Source of the DNA: Azotosporobacter soli
Lineage (GTDB): Bacteria > Bacillota > Negativicutes > SG130
Length of the DNA: 64,000 nucleotides
Reading direction: 5' to 3'
Assembly: GCF_030542965.1 (NCBI RefSeq)
Contig: NZ_JAUAOA010000008.1
Coordinates: 62,001-126,000 of the forward strand
The notes below the pieces were generated by a model, which saw only the letters and a program-made list of their open reading frames with translations, had not been told where the DNA came from and did no database searches. Position numbers and translations under genes: made by a program. Position 1 is the stretch's first letter. Each line of letters starts with the position of its first letter. Below, piece after piece: positions 43,373 to 51,731 of the stretch.

Positions 43373-43390
43373 ATTCGATAACCTTCGAAT
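43373..43390. promoter_or_regulatory. Candidate ArsR operator
   Basis: Perfect ATTCGA-N6-TCGAAT, 22 bases upstream of the arsR-type start. A related half-site, ATCGAATCGTTA, lies at 43004-43015 before the DUF2156 gene. Confidence 0.45.
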
Positions 43391-43596
43391 TAATTGTACT
43401 CTCGTTGTAGCGTCCTGTCAAGAGACAGCTTGATGTTGCAGAAAAGATTCGCAGCGCTGCAAGCGGAAAAAATATGCCGCGTTTAGTTTGCAGCAGGTTT
43501 TTGGCTGTATGAGTGGAAAAGTAAACGTATGGCGTAAAAGACTTGAGATTTTCTGCATAAGAGCAGGCTCAAGGAGAAAGAAGAGGAAGGAATGTC

Positions 43597-44400
43597 TTGA
43601 AGAAAGAACAAGAAGTGGTTTTGATCACCGGCGCTTCGTCGGGTATCGGACGGGCGATGGCTGAGCGACTGACGGCGGAAGGGTTTCGGGTCTATGGCAC
43701 ATCGCGCAAACCGAAAATGGGGCAAGAGGGCTGGACGATGCTGACGCTCGATGTTTGTGAGGAAGAGTCGGTGCAGGATGCGGTTCGCGAGGTGCTGAAG
43801 GACGCAGGGCGCATTGACGTTTTAATTAATAATGCCGGCTATGGCGATGCGGGCGCGGTCGAAGACACAAGTCTGGCAGAAGCGAAGCGGCAGTTTGAAA
43901 CGAATTTTTTCGGCGTGCTACGCATGTGCCGGGCTGTTTTGCCGCAGATGCGCCGTCAGGGTAACGGCAAGATCATCAATGTCGGTTCCGTGGCGGGCTT
44001 TATCGCAGTGCCTTTTTTCGGCATGTATTGCGCCAGCAAAGCAGCGTTGGCTGCGATGTCCGAAAGTTTACGGATGGAGGTCGAACCGTTTGGCATTTGC
44101 GTTGCATTGCTGGAACCGGGGGATATCAAGACCGAAGGCGCCGGCAATATTGTCACGCTGCTTGACAAAGAGGAGTCTCCTTATCAGGCTCCTTTAACGA
44201 AGGCTGTTGCCGTGATGGCGGAGTCGGAGAAAGACGGAATTCCAATGCATGCAGTGACGGAAGCCGTGCTGAAAATGGTGCAAAGCAAAAGAATGCCGCT
44301 ACGCTGTGTCGTAGACTGGCGTTACCGTTTGATGCGCATCGGCAAGCGGCTTTTGCCCGACGCCTGGCTGGAGTCGATCGTCATGAAACTGCATCGCTGA
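43597..44400 (+). CDS. Short-chain dehydrogenase/reductase
   Basis: The 267-residue classical SDR has the cofactor motif TGASSGIG, NNAGYG, catalytic Ser in NVGSVAGF and YCASK (Tyr-Lys). GTSRKP after the second strand suggests an NADP preference. The substrate is unknown. It begins at TTG 43597 after AGGAAGGAA. Confidence 0.86.
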   Translation: MKKEQEVVLITGASSGIGRAMAERLTAEGFRVYGTSRKPKMGQEGWTMLTLDVCEEESVQDAVREVLKDAGRIDVLINNAGYGDAGAVEDTSLAEAKRQFETNFFGVLRMCRAVLPQMRRQGNGKIINVGSVAGFIAVPFFGMYCASKAALAAMSESLRMEVEPFGICVALLEPGDIKTEGAGNIVTLLDKEESPYQAPLTKAVAVMAESEKDGIPMHAVTEAVLKMVQSKRMPLRCVVDWRYRLMRIGKRLLPDAWLESIVMKLHR

Positions 44401-44489
44401 TATAAGCGTTAAAAGGTGTGAGGTCGGGCAAAGCGACAAAGCGACACGCTGTGAACAGAGAAATCTCTTCAGTGGAAGGGGGAATCAGC

Positions 44490-44549
44490 TTGCTGGATGC
44501 GCAAGAAACTATCGTAATCTTGTTGGATGCGCAAGGAACTATCGTGATG
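44490..44549 (+). repeat. 30-bp tandem duplication at the start of the phosphatase gene
   Basis: Two adjacent 30-base units differ at five positions and encode LLDAQETIVI and LLDAQGTIVM; a third, divergent LLD unit follows. Each starts with a TTG. Confidence 0.75.
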
Positions 44550-45899
44550 TTGTTGGACATGCTGGAAAAATCCTGCGTGATGGCGGTAGTCGCCTATTTG
44601 CTGCTTAGAACCAAGTTCTTTGTTAATATGTTCAATAACGTATGGACGCTGCGTGAAGAGGCGATCGCAGCCGGCGTTTTCATCACCTTTTCTCTGTACG
44701 GAGCAGCCAATGGTTTACAAGTGGGCGGCAATGTCGTTGCACTGATTCATTCCGGTGCGATACTGGCAGGGTTGCTGGCCGGGCCGAAGCTGGGGATGAC
44801 GGTTGGCGCTATGAATGCGCTGATCCGCTATTCATTAGGCGGTGAACATCTGGCAGTAGCCAGCTTTCTCGCTTTTTTGTCCGGCGCAGCGGCTGGCGGT
44901 TATTATTATTTTCGCGGCGGTAAGGTGGTTACAACGAAAGAGGCGGCTCTCTTTACTGCAGTGTTTGAAGTGTTTGCCCGCTGCTTGGCGCTGGCGGCTG
45001 CGGTTGATAAAGTCGCCGCGATTCAGTTGCAGTTCTTTATCCTAGTGCCGATGCTGCTGGGCAATGTCGTGATGGTGGTTATTTTTATCTTTGTCGTTGC
45101 AACACTACGGGAAGAACGGCGCAACCGCATGGTTCGCGAACGTTTAGAAGCGGAATTGAGCATGGCAAGGGAAATCCAGTTGAGTTTGGTACCGAAGGAT
45201 TTCGGTCCATTTTCCGAACAAAGTCGTCTGGCGATTTACGGACTGTTGGAACCGGCCAGAGAAGTCGGCGGCGATATTTATGATTTTTTCTTTCTCGATA
45301 AAGATCGATTATGTTTTATGATCGGTGATGTTTCAGGTAAGGGAATGCCGGCGGCGCTATTGATGGCGGCGACGCGAACGCTCTTCAAGGCGCAGGCGGA
45401 TCGGGAGGACGATATTGCGGAAATTGTGACCCGCGTAAATCAGGGACTGTGCCGGGGGAATGAATCGGTTCAGTTCGTAACGTTGTTTTGCGGCATCTTA
45501 CATTTGGCGAGCGGAGAATTGAAATATTGCAATGCAGGCCATAATCCGCCGTATTTGCGCGATGCGCGCGGCCAATGGAAATTGCTTTGTGAACGCCACG
45601 GACCGGCGGCGGGGGTGGATGAAGACCGCGTCTACGACTCGACATGTCGTCAATTGCTGCCGGGTGATATGCTGCTCTTATATACCGATGGCGTAACGGA
45701 GGCGCAAAATGACAAGGCAGAGATGTTTTCCGCCAAAGGCGTAGAACATCTCCTGCAAAGTGAACCTAGCGGGAAACCGGACGTGTTTATTCCGTTGCTG
45801 ATGCAGGCGGTCGTTTCCTTTGCCGGTGGCGCGGAGCAATTCGATGACGTTACGATGCTGGCGTTGACGTATGCTTCTGAAGACGCTGTAAAGCAATAA
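44490..45899 (+). CDS. Membrane PP2C-type phosphatase (LytS-like 5TM plus SpoIIE domain)
   Basis: TTG 44490 follows GGAAGGGGG. After a duplicated N-terminal decapeptide come about five or six membrane segments of the LytS 5TMR type (GPKLGMTVGAMNALIRYSLGG), a short linker, and a PPM/SpoIIE phosphatase (REVGGDIYDFFFL, GDVSGKGMPAALLMA, CNAGHNPPYL, YTDGVTEAQN, QFDDVTML). The metal-binding Asp residues are present. Such proteins dephosphorylate anti-sigma-factor antagonists; no partner gene is adjacent. It overlaps no neighbour and sits 89 bases after the SDR. Confidence 0.87.
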   Translation: MLDAQETIVILLDAQGTIVMLLDMLEKSCVMAVVAYLLLRTKFFVNMFNNVWTLREEAIAAGVFITFSLYGAANGLQVGGNVVALIHSGAILAGLLAGPKLGMTVGAMNALIRYSLGGEHLAVASFLAFLSGAAAGGYYYFRGGKVVTTKEAALFTAVFEVFARCLALAAAVDKVAAIQLQFFILVPMLLGNVVMVVIFIFVVATLREERRNRMVRERLEAELSMAREIQLSLVPKDFGPFSEQSRLAIYGLLEPAREVGGDIYDFFFLDKDRLCFMIGDVSGKGMPAALLMAATRTLFKAQADREDDIAEIVTRVNQGLCRGNESVQFVTLFCGILHLASGELKYCNAGHNPPYLRDARGQWKLLCERHGPAAGVDEDRVYDSTCRQLLPGDMLLLYTDGVTEAQNDKAEMFSAKGVEHLLQSEPSGKPDVFIPLLMQAVVSFAGGAEQFDDVTMLALTYASEDAVKQ

Positions 45900-45950
45900 T
45901 GAGGTAAGTCAGAGGTGCGGTTGAAAAAGTGCGCGAAAGGAGGCTTTCTT

Positions 45951-46475
45951 GTGTTTGCATGCTTCATTCATTATCTGGGGCAGCTGCTATTTGGGCAAAG
46001 ATCATTGCTGCTATTGAGCATGCTGATTTTGGCAGTTGCGCTAAAGGTTTTTTATAGTTTGCTGCGATGGACCATTTCACCCGAGAATGATGTGAAAGCC
46101 ATGTATGATGAGGAAGATGATATTGCCGCGCTTTTTTTAGGGATAGGCCTAGTGTTAAAGGAGCGACAGTTACTGCAGCGTATCTTCTTGCGTCAGCCAC
46201 ATTCCTGGTTAGCGGAGAGTGAAAAATATGTGAACCAGAAATGCGGCTCGGTAGGCATTAATCTGATTTTGACGGGAACGGCCTTGCGCCTTTCCGTGCA
46301 GCTTACCAAGATTCCTGAGAATCTTCTTTCGCAAAACCAGAGCGAATTGATCCTCTTCGCTCTGGGCGCGGTGTTCTGTCTTATTGCTGTATTGTTGCTG
46401 CTTTATTTGATTGGTTGCCTTGGCAGACAAATCAAAAGCAGCGGAGCCGCGTCTTTGGGAAATAACGCGGAGTAA
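45951..46475 (+). CDS. Membrane protein of unknown function
   Basis: GTG 45951 is chosen because AAAGGAGG lies 7 bases upstream. The 174-residue product has an N-terminal membrane segment pair (about 3-45), a soluble middle with an acidic patch (MYDEEDDIAALF), and two C-terminal membrane segments (near 105-120 and 130-160). No family is recognised. It follows the phosphatase gene by 51 bases and could be co-transcribed. Confidence 0.65.
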   Translation: MFACFIHYLGQLLFGQRSLLLLSMLILAVALKVFYSLLRWTISPENDVKAMYDEEDDIAALFLGIGLVLKERQLLQRIFLRQPHSWLAESEKYVNQKCGSVGINLILTGTALRLSVQLTKIPENLLSQNQSELILFALGAVFCLIAVLLLLYLIGCLGRQIKSSGAASLGNNAE

Positions 46476-46490
46476 GAGTGTGATGCTTAA

Positions 46491-46538
46491 ACAAAAACAA
46501 GGTGAGCGAATAGAAAAATTCGCTCATCTTGTTTTTGT
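46491..46538. terminator. 20-bp stem terminator between convergent genes
   Basis: ACAAAAACAAGGTGAGCGAA pairs with TTCGCTCATCTTGTTTTTGT, one mismatch. Confidence 0.8.
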
Positions 46539-46573
46539 GTGCAAAAAAATATTGTTACTAGCGCTAATTTTGT

Positions 46574-47452
46574 TTAAGAGCGCAACTCTTTTTCAACGAA
46601 AAAAGTAAATTCGTGAAGTAATGGAGAAAGCCATTTCTTTTTATGATAGAGAAACTGGGTGCTGATTTTGTCTTTTTCAGTCAGATCCAATTCGAAAAAG
46701 CGCAGTTGGCGCGAGGCAATTTCGCTTGCGACAGTGCTATATGGCAAAACGCTAACGCCGTGATGCAGAAGGATATTGTTTTTTATTGCTTCAATGCTTA
46801 AAGCTTCAATCAGGTTCGTCTGCTTCGTTACATAGCCGCCGAGGTACTTGTCAAATATATTTCGATAACTGCAATCGTTTTTGGGATAAATAAATACGGT
46901 AGTTTCGGCGGCTAAATCAGTCAGTGAATGTAAAGAGGAGTGGTTGCCGACAATCCCCATTTTTTCTTCGACTAATTCCACTGCTGGAAGCTGTGCCTGT
47001 TCATCGCGGCGTTGCATAACGAACATTGCGTCGAGTTCGGATGCGAGAAGTTTTTCTGTTAATTCGGATTTATGGCCCAAAACTTGAATGAGCGTAACCT
47101 GGGGGTGAGTTTGTTGGAAACGCCTGATGAGCGGTTGTAAACGGTAAAGAGCCACCGACTCTTGCATGCCTAATGTAATGGTTTGATTGCCGCTGTCGTG
47201 AGGGCGTTTTAAGGTTTCGATTTCTTCATAGTTTGTTATGATTGCAGCCGCAAGTGGTAAGAGTTCGTTGCCTAAAGCCGTTATCGCAATGTGCCTGCCG
47301 ATTCTGTCAAAGACCCGACCGTCCAATTCTTTTTCGATTGTTTGGATGTGTATCGTTAAAGTGGACTGGGAATAGTTTAAGACCTGACTGGCTTTTGTGA
47401 AACTGCCTAGTTGTGCAATTGTTTTAAATGTAATCAAATGTTTAATGTCCAT
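46574..47452 (-). CDS. LysR-family transcriptional regulator
   Basis: The 292-residue protein has the N-terminal winged HTH (LITFKTIAQLGSFTKASQVLNYSQSTLTIHIQTIE split over residues 5-40) and a LysR substrate-binding domain (ITLGMQESVALYRLQPLIRRF). It is divergent from the PhzF-like gene, and an inverted repeat lies between them, so it probably regulates that gene in response to a small ligand. Confidence 0.9.
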   Translation of the reverse strand: MDIKHLITFKTIAQLGSFTKASQVLNYSQSTLTIHIQTIEKELDGRVFDRIGRHIAITALGNELLPLAAAIITNYEEIETLKRPHDSGNQTITLGMQESVALYRLQPLIRRFQQTHPQVTLIQVLGHKSELTEKLLASELDAMFVMQRRDEQAQLPAVELVEEKMGIVGNHSSLHSLTDLAAETTVFIYPKNDCSYRNIFDKYLGGYVTKQTNLIEALSIEAIKNNILLHHGVSVLPYSTVASEIASRQLRFFELDLTEKDKISTQFLYHKKKWLSPLLHEFTFFVEKELRS

Positions 47453-47487
47453 TCGCTACCTCGCAAAAGTAATGGATGCTACCCGTT

Positions 47488-47508
47488 GCTATTATTGATT
47501 TCAATAGC
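47488..47508. promoter_or_regulatory. Candidate LysR binding site
   Basis: GCTATT-N9-AATAGC in the gap between the lysR-type gene and the phzF-like gene. Confidence 0.45.
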
Positions 47509-47596
47509 TGTCTTTATGATTTTGAATTGTACTTAGCTCTATTTTACCACTATTATGGCAAGTGAGAGAAAAAATAGAAAGAGCGGGAGACGGAGC

Positions 47597-48496
47597 ATGA
47601 AAAAATATACGGTTTATCAGATTGATGCATTTACGACAGAAAAGTTTAAAGGAAATCCTGCTGGTGTGGTTACGGATGCGCAAGGCTTATCAGAGATGGA
47701 TATGTTGCAGATTGCGCGCGAGCTTAACAATTCGGAGACGGTATTTTTGTTTCCGCCTGATGATGATAGCCATGACGTTAAGCTAAGGTATTTTACGCCG
47801 ACCATGGAAGTGCCGTCATGCGGGCATGCCACTATTGCCGCCCACTATATTCGGGCTATCGAAAAAAAACTGGAAACGAGCCGTGTGCGGCAAAAAATAC
47901 AAATTGGTATTTTGCCGGTGGATATTGTAAAGGAAGACGATTATACAATCTGGATGACGCAAGGTGCAGTCGAGTTTTCAACGATTCTGCGCGGCGCAGT
48001 TCGTAAGCGATTATTAAACGCGCTGACGTTAAGCGAAGCGGATGTTGATGAACGTTGCCCCATTCAGATTGTTTCCACCGGACATTCCAAAGTAATGGTT
48101 GGGATTACGTCCAGACAAACGCTTAACCGTTTGTCGCCGGATCAGGGAATGCTGCGTGAATTGAGCAAAGAGATCGGCTGTAATGGCTATTATGTTTTTT
48201 GCTTTGCCTCGCAGCCTAGTCCTGTTTTAACGCACGGTCGGATGTTTGCTCCGGCCATCGGTATTGCCGAAGATCCTGTGACAGGCAATGCGCATGGTCC
48301 GCTTGGCGCTTATCTGGTAAAACATAAATTGATTGCACATGACAATACCTCTTTTTCGTTTCGCGGAATGCAAGGCGAGGCTATTGCTCGCAGTGGAACT
48401 GTCGATGTGGAGGTAGCGATTGAAAAAGGTGAACCGGTACAAATTAAAGTAGGCGGAAAAGGAACCCTTGTATTTAAAACAGAAATTGAAATATAA
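47597..48496 (+). CDS. PhzF-family isomerase
   Basis: The 299-residue two-lobed protein of the diaminopimelate-epimerase-like fold. Family blocks: YQIDAFTTEKFKGNPAGVV, catalytic-Glu motif NNSETVFL, RYFTPTMEVPSCGHATIA, and IAEDPVTGNAHGPLGAYL in the second lobe. PhzF proteins catalyse proton shifts, but this gene is not in a phenazine cluster. ATG 47597 follows GGGAGACGGAG. Confidence 0.88.
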   Translation: MKKYTVYQIDAFTTEKFKGNPAGVVTDAQGLSEMDMLQIARELNNSETVFLFPPDDDSHDVKLRYFTPTMEVPSCGHATIAAHYIRAIEKKLETSRVRQKIQIGILPVDIVKEDDYTIWMTQGAVEFSTILRGAVRKRLLNALTLSEADVDERCPIQIVSTGHSKVMVGITSRQTLNRLSPDQGMLRELSKEIGCNGYYVFCFASQPSPVLTHGRMFAPAIGIAEDPVTGNAHGPLGAYLVKHKLIAHDNTSFSFRGMQGEAIARSGTVDVEVAIEKGEPVQIKVGGKGTLVFKTEIEI

Positions 48497-48571
48497 AGTA
48501 GTTTGTCGTTGTAAGATTAAAAGGAAAAAGAAATGAAGAGAATTTTTTAAAATTATTTTGCTAGAGAAAAA

Positions 48572-48606
48572 GAAGAAGCAACCGTGAAAAAAGAACGGTT
48601 GCTTCT
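48572..48606. terminator. 13-bp stem terminator
   Basis: AAGAAGCAACCGT pairs with ACGGTTGCTTCTT and serves the phzF-like (+) and tcyP (-) genes. Confidence 0.75.
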
Positions 48607-48617
48607 TGGTCTTTACG

Positions 48618-50015
48618 TTAGGAAGCCGTTGGTAACTTTGAGGAGTTGGACTGGGTAGCGCTTGTCTGGCGCTTGCTTCGTTCGAAGCGTTCGACCAGCC
48701 AACCGACGGTGATTGCGCCGCTAACGTTCAGTGCGGTACGACCCATATCAATCAGGGGTTCGATAGCGATTAACAGCCCGACGAGTCCGACGGGGAGGCC
48801 CAGCGTTGATAGAACGAGTAAAGCGGCAAAAGTGGCGCCGCCGCCAACGCCGGCGATGCCGAAGGAACTGAGAGCGACAACCGCGATCAGTTTTAATAAG
48901 AACAAGGGTTCAAGAGGATTGATGCCGACACTGGGGGCAATCATCACGGCCAGCATGGCCGGATATATTCCCGCGCAACCATTTTGACCGATGCTCGTGC
49001 CAAGTGAAGCCGCGAGATTGGCGGGACCTTCGCTGATGCCGAGTTTTTTCGTCATCGCCTCCACCGTCAGAGGCAATGTGCCTGCGCTGGTGCGTGAAGT
49101 AAAAGCGAAGGCAAGAGCAGGAGCGGTTTTTTCCAGATACGAGAGGGGGTTCAGTCCGCTGAGATAGACCAAGAGCAGGTGAACGATAAACATTGCCAGT
49201 AGCGCAACATAGGAAGCGGCAACGAATTGAACCAACTTGAATATCTCGGTCGGATTACTGGCGGCAATGAATTTTGTCATCAGCATTAAGACGCCGTATG
49301 GTGACAAGGTTAGGACGAAATCGACGAGTTGTAGAACTGCGGCATGGGCGGCTTCGATGCTTTGTGCCAAAAAAGCACCTGCCTTAGGGTTATGCTCTTG
49401 CAGTTTTAAGACGATGATTCCAAGCAATGCTGCCAAAAGAACTACGGATAATGTGTCAGTACTGTTTTGTCCGGTCAGGGCTTGGAAGGGATTCGTCGGA
49501 ATGATCTCGATCAACTGCAGTTGCAGCGGCTTCGTCTGGAATTTGTCAAACGTGGTTTCCAGATTTTTTGTCGCGCCCAGTTGTGCTTCACCAGAGGAGA
49601 GTGAAGAAGCGTTGAGGTCGAAAGCAAGTGCCGAACCGGCGCCGATTGCTCCGGCGATGGCGGTGGTAAAAAGTAGTAAACCGATGATCAATGAACCAGT
49701 TTTACTTAACAATTGAATATTTTTGATTTTGATGATGGCCGTACTGATCGAAACGAGCACCAATGGCATAACGAGAAGCTTTAAGAGGCGGACATAACCG
49801 ACGCCGACAATATCAAGCCAGCGCGTCGTTTGGCCGATCAATGGCGAGCCGGAACCCCATATGAGTTGAAGCGCTGCGCCGAATGCGATGCCGAGTCCAA
49901 GACCGGATAAGATGCGCAAGCCGAAGGAAACCTGGCGTTTTTGTAAGCGATACAAAAAATAAAGCAGTGCAATGGCTACTGTCAGATGTGCGATAAGATA
50001 GACGGTGTTGTTCAT
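48618..50015 (-). CDS. tcyP: L-cystine symporter (TcyP/YdjN family)
   Basis: The 465-residue dicarboxylate/amino acid:cation symporter has about nine membrane segments. Blocks: VGVGYVRLLKLLVMPLVLVSI, FAFTSRTSAGTLPLTVEAM, LGTSIGQNGCAGIYPAMLAVM and GVGGGATFAALLVLSTLGLP. The extended N-terminus and the TSRTSAGTLP form point to the cystine branch rather than glutamate/aspartate. CAGGAGGG precedes ATG 50015. A 16-residue Cys-rich leader peptide is encoded 30 bases upstream, consistent with a sulfur amino acid function. Confidence 0.87.
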   Translation of the reverse strand: MNNTVYLIAHLTVAIALLYFLYRLQKRQVSFGLRILSGLGLGIAFGAALQLIWGSGSPLIGQTTRWLDIVGVGYVRLLKLLVMPLVLVSISTAIIKIKNIQLLSKTGSLIIGLLLFTTAIAGAIGAGSALAFDLNASSLSSGEAQLGATKNLETTFDKFQTKPLQLQLIEIIPTNPFQALTGQNSTDTLSVVLLAALLGIIVLKLQEHNPKAGAFLAQSIEAAHAAVLQLVDFVLTLSPYGVLMLMTKFIAASNPTEIFKLVQFVAASYVALLAMFIVHLLLVYLSGLNPLSYLEKTAPALAFAFTSRTSAGTLPLTVEAMTKKLGISEGPANLAASLGTSIGQNGCAGIYPAMLAVMIAPSVGINPLEPLFLLKLIAVVALSSFGIAGVGGGATFAALLVLSTLGLPVGLVGLLIAIEPLIDMGRTALNVSGAITVGWLVERFERSKRQTSATQSNSSKLPTAS

Positions 50016-50044
50016 ATTTGGACCCTCCTGTTATTTAAAATGAA

Positions 50045-50095
50045 TCAATTTGCGACAAGGGAAGAACAACAACAACGTGTGAAAATCTGTTTCAT
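50045..50095 (-). CDS. Leader peptide with three consecutive Cys codons
   Basis: ATG 50095 has a perfect AAAGGAGG 8 bases upstream (50104-50111). The product MKQIFTRCCCSSLVAN ends at TGA, 29 bases before the tcyP start. TGT-TGT-TGT sits at codons 8-10. The strong ribosome binding site, short length and the cystine transporter downstream make a cysteine-sensing upstream reading frame the best reading; regulation itself is inferred. Confidence 0.7.
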   Translation of the reverse strand: MKQIFTRCCCSSLVAN

Positions 50096-50131
50096 TCGGC
50101 TAACCTCCTTTGGCATATGGAAAAAAATAAA

Positions 50132-50169
50132 GCAGGATAGAACCTCTGCATAAAGAGGTTCTATCCTGC
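50132..50169 (-). terminator. 15-bp perfect-stem terminator in the tcyP leader
   Basis: GCAGGATAGAACCTC pairs perfectly with GAGGTTCTATCCTGC; on the minus strand TTTATTTTTTT follows. It lies after the LivK paralogue gene but also between the tcyP promoter and the leader peptide. Confidence 0.85.
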
Positions 50170-50210
50170 CTTTGGTGTTTCCAATCAGCATACATATGCA
50201 ACTTTAGGAC

Positions 50211-50240
50211 ATTATAGTATGGCCAGTGCAAAGTTGTCAA
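50211..50240 (-). promoter_or_regulatory. Consensus promoter for the tcyP leader
   Basis: TTGACA, 18 bases, TATAAT on the minus strand. The transcript would start near 50204, about 35 bases before the terminator hairpin. Confidence 0.7.
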
Positions 50241-50311
50241 CCAAGGAAAGGGATATTTGTGTAGCGATCAGGATCTGTGTCATCGAGGCGCTTGCTGGTT
50301 CAATCCAAGAG

Positions 50312-51508
50312 TCAGGGGCTGATTCGTTGCTTGAATTGTCCCTTACCATTGCGTATTTCGATAACGACGGCATTTTTTTCAGGGTTGTGATGATTATCAA
50401 AGCGGATCAGGCCACTTACAGCGGGGAAATTTATTGTGGCTGCCAGGGCATCGCGAATTTTTTGCTGGTCTGGTTCAGCGGCGCGGCGAATGGCATCGGC
50501 CAAAAGCATGGTCGCATCGTAGGCCATTACGCTGGCCTGAATCGGTTCGCTGCCTTTGGTAAAGATTTGATAGCTGCTGATAAAGTTTTGGATGGCAGGG
50601 CTGTCGTCTCCGGGAGAATAGTGACTGCAGTAAAAGGTATTATTCAATGCTGCTGGGCCGATTGCGTTGACTAAGAGTTGTTCTTCCCAGCCGTCTCCGC
50701 CGATAATGGGTTTGTTAAAGCCGCTGCTCCGGGCCAGTGCAATAATTTTGGCGACTTCCGTATAATAGCCGGGAATGAACAGTACGTCAGGAGATGGAGC
50801 GAGCAATTCGTCTAGTTTTGGTTTGAAATCTTTCGTTTGGGGAGAGTAACCTGCTTTAGCCAGAATCTGGCCGCCTTTTTGCATAAACGCTTGCTCAAAA
50901 AAAGAGGCTAAGCCTTGAGCGTAATAGGCGGAATCATCGATGTAAATAGCGGCGCTGCGGGCTTGAAGGGCGGTGAGAGCGAAATTGGCCATTGCTGTGC
51001 CTTGAAAGGAATCGATGAAACAAATGCGAAAAGCAAACGGACGAACTCGGCCATTGTCATCGATAGTCACGCGGGGATTAGTTGCCAACGTTGCGATAAA
51101 AGGAATTTTAAAGGTGTCGGCCAAAGTTCCCGAAGCGATTGCGGTAGTTGAATAAACGGGCCCGATAATGCCGACGACATGATCCTGTTGCGTTAATTGA
51201 TGAAATACGGCAGAAGCAGAGGTTTCATCGGAACGGTTGTCGGCGATTGCCAGGCGAACAGGCTTGCCGAGCAAGCCGCCGCCGCGATTGATTTCATCAA
51301 TCGCCATTTGAATGCCGGACAGAGAGGCTTTGCCCAAGGCGGCAAATTTACCGCTGAGTTCGAGATTAGCGCCGAAGACAATCTCCGCTGGCGGTGCGGC
51401 CGGCGGGGCAAAAAACGGCTCGCTCTCTCTTTGATTCGGCAGTAATGCGATTACGGCGCCGATCAGCAAAAAGGCAAATACAGTAAGACGAACAAAGCTA
51501 TTGTTCAT
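50312..51508 (-). CDS. Branched-chain amino-acid-type binding protein, membrane-anchored form
   Basis: A Peripla_BP_6 protein of 398 residues, paralogous to the one at 32494 (shared FRICFIDSFQGTAMANF, IIGGDGWEE, AALNNTFYCSHYS). The N-terminus is a hydrophobic anchor (FAFLLIGAVIALLPNQ) with no lipobox Cys, followed by a Pro/Ala-rich linker, so it is likely tethered by an uncleaved segment. No Liv permease is nearby. ATG 51508 follows GCAGGTG; GTG 51517 is possible. Confidence 0.85.
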   Translation of the reverse strand: MNNSFVRLTVFAFLLIGAVIALLPNQRESEPFFAPPAAPPAEIVFGANLELSGKFAALGKASLSGIQMAIDEINRGGGLLGKPVRLAIADNRSDETSASAVFHQLTQQDHVVGIIGPVYSTTAIASGTLADTFKIPFIATLATNPRVTIDDNGRVRPFAFRICFIDSFQGTAMANFALTALQARSAAIYIDDSAYYAQGLASFFEQAFMQKGGQILAKAGYSPQTKDFKPKLDELLAPSPDVLFIPGYYTEVAKIIALARSSGFNKPIIGGDGWEEQLLVNAIGPAALNNTFYCSHYSPGDDSPAIQNFISSYQIFTKGSEPIQASVMAYDATMLLADAIRRAAEPDQQKIRDALAATINFPAVSGLIRFDNHHNPEKNAVVIEIRNGKGQFKQRISP

Positions 51509-51731
51509 GTTATTCACCTGCCTTGCGATGATGGGATTATTTGGATATCTTAATTATAACGCATTTGAGGAGCAAACGAAATGTTTTCGTGACCAGAGTA
51601 GATGTGATGAGTTTAATGAATGTTTCGGGCAGGGAAAATAACGGAGAAGAAAGAATTTGAGAAAAGACGGCGTTCATTATCGAATGGGAGCTATGTTATA
51701 AAAAAGTTTAGTGGAAGAAAGGTGAGTAAAA

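Noticed and set aside
50045-50311. T-box or SAM-I riboswitch in the tcyP leader
   Set aside because: Only about 35 bases precede the terminator, and no specifier loop, T-box sequence or S-box core is present.
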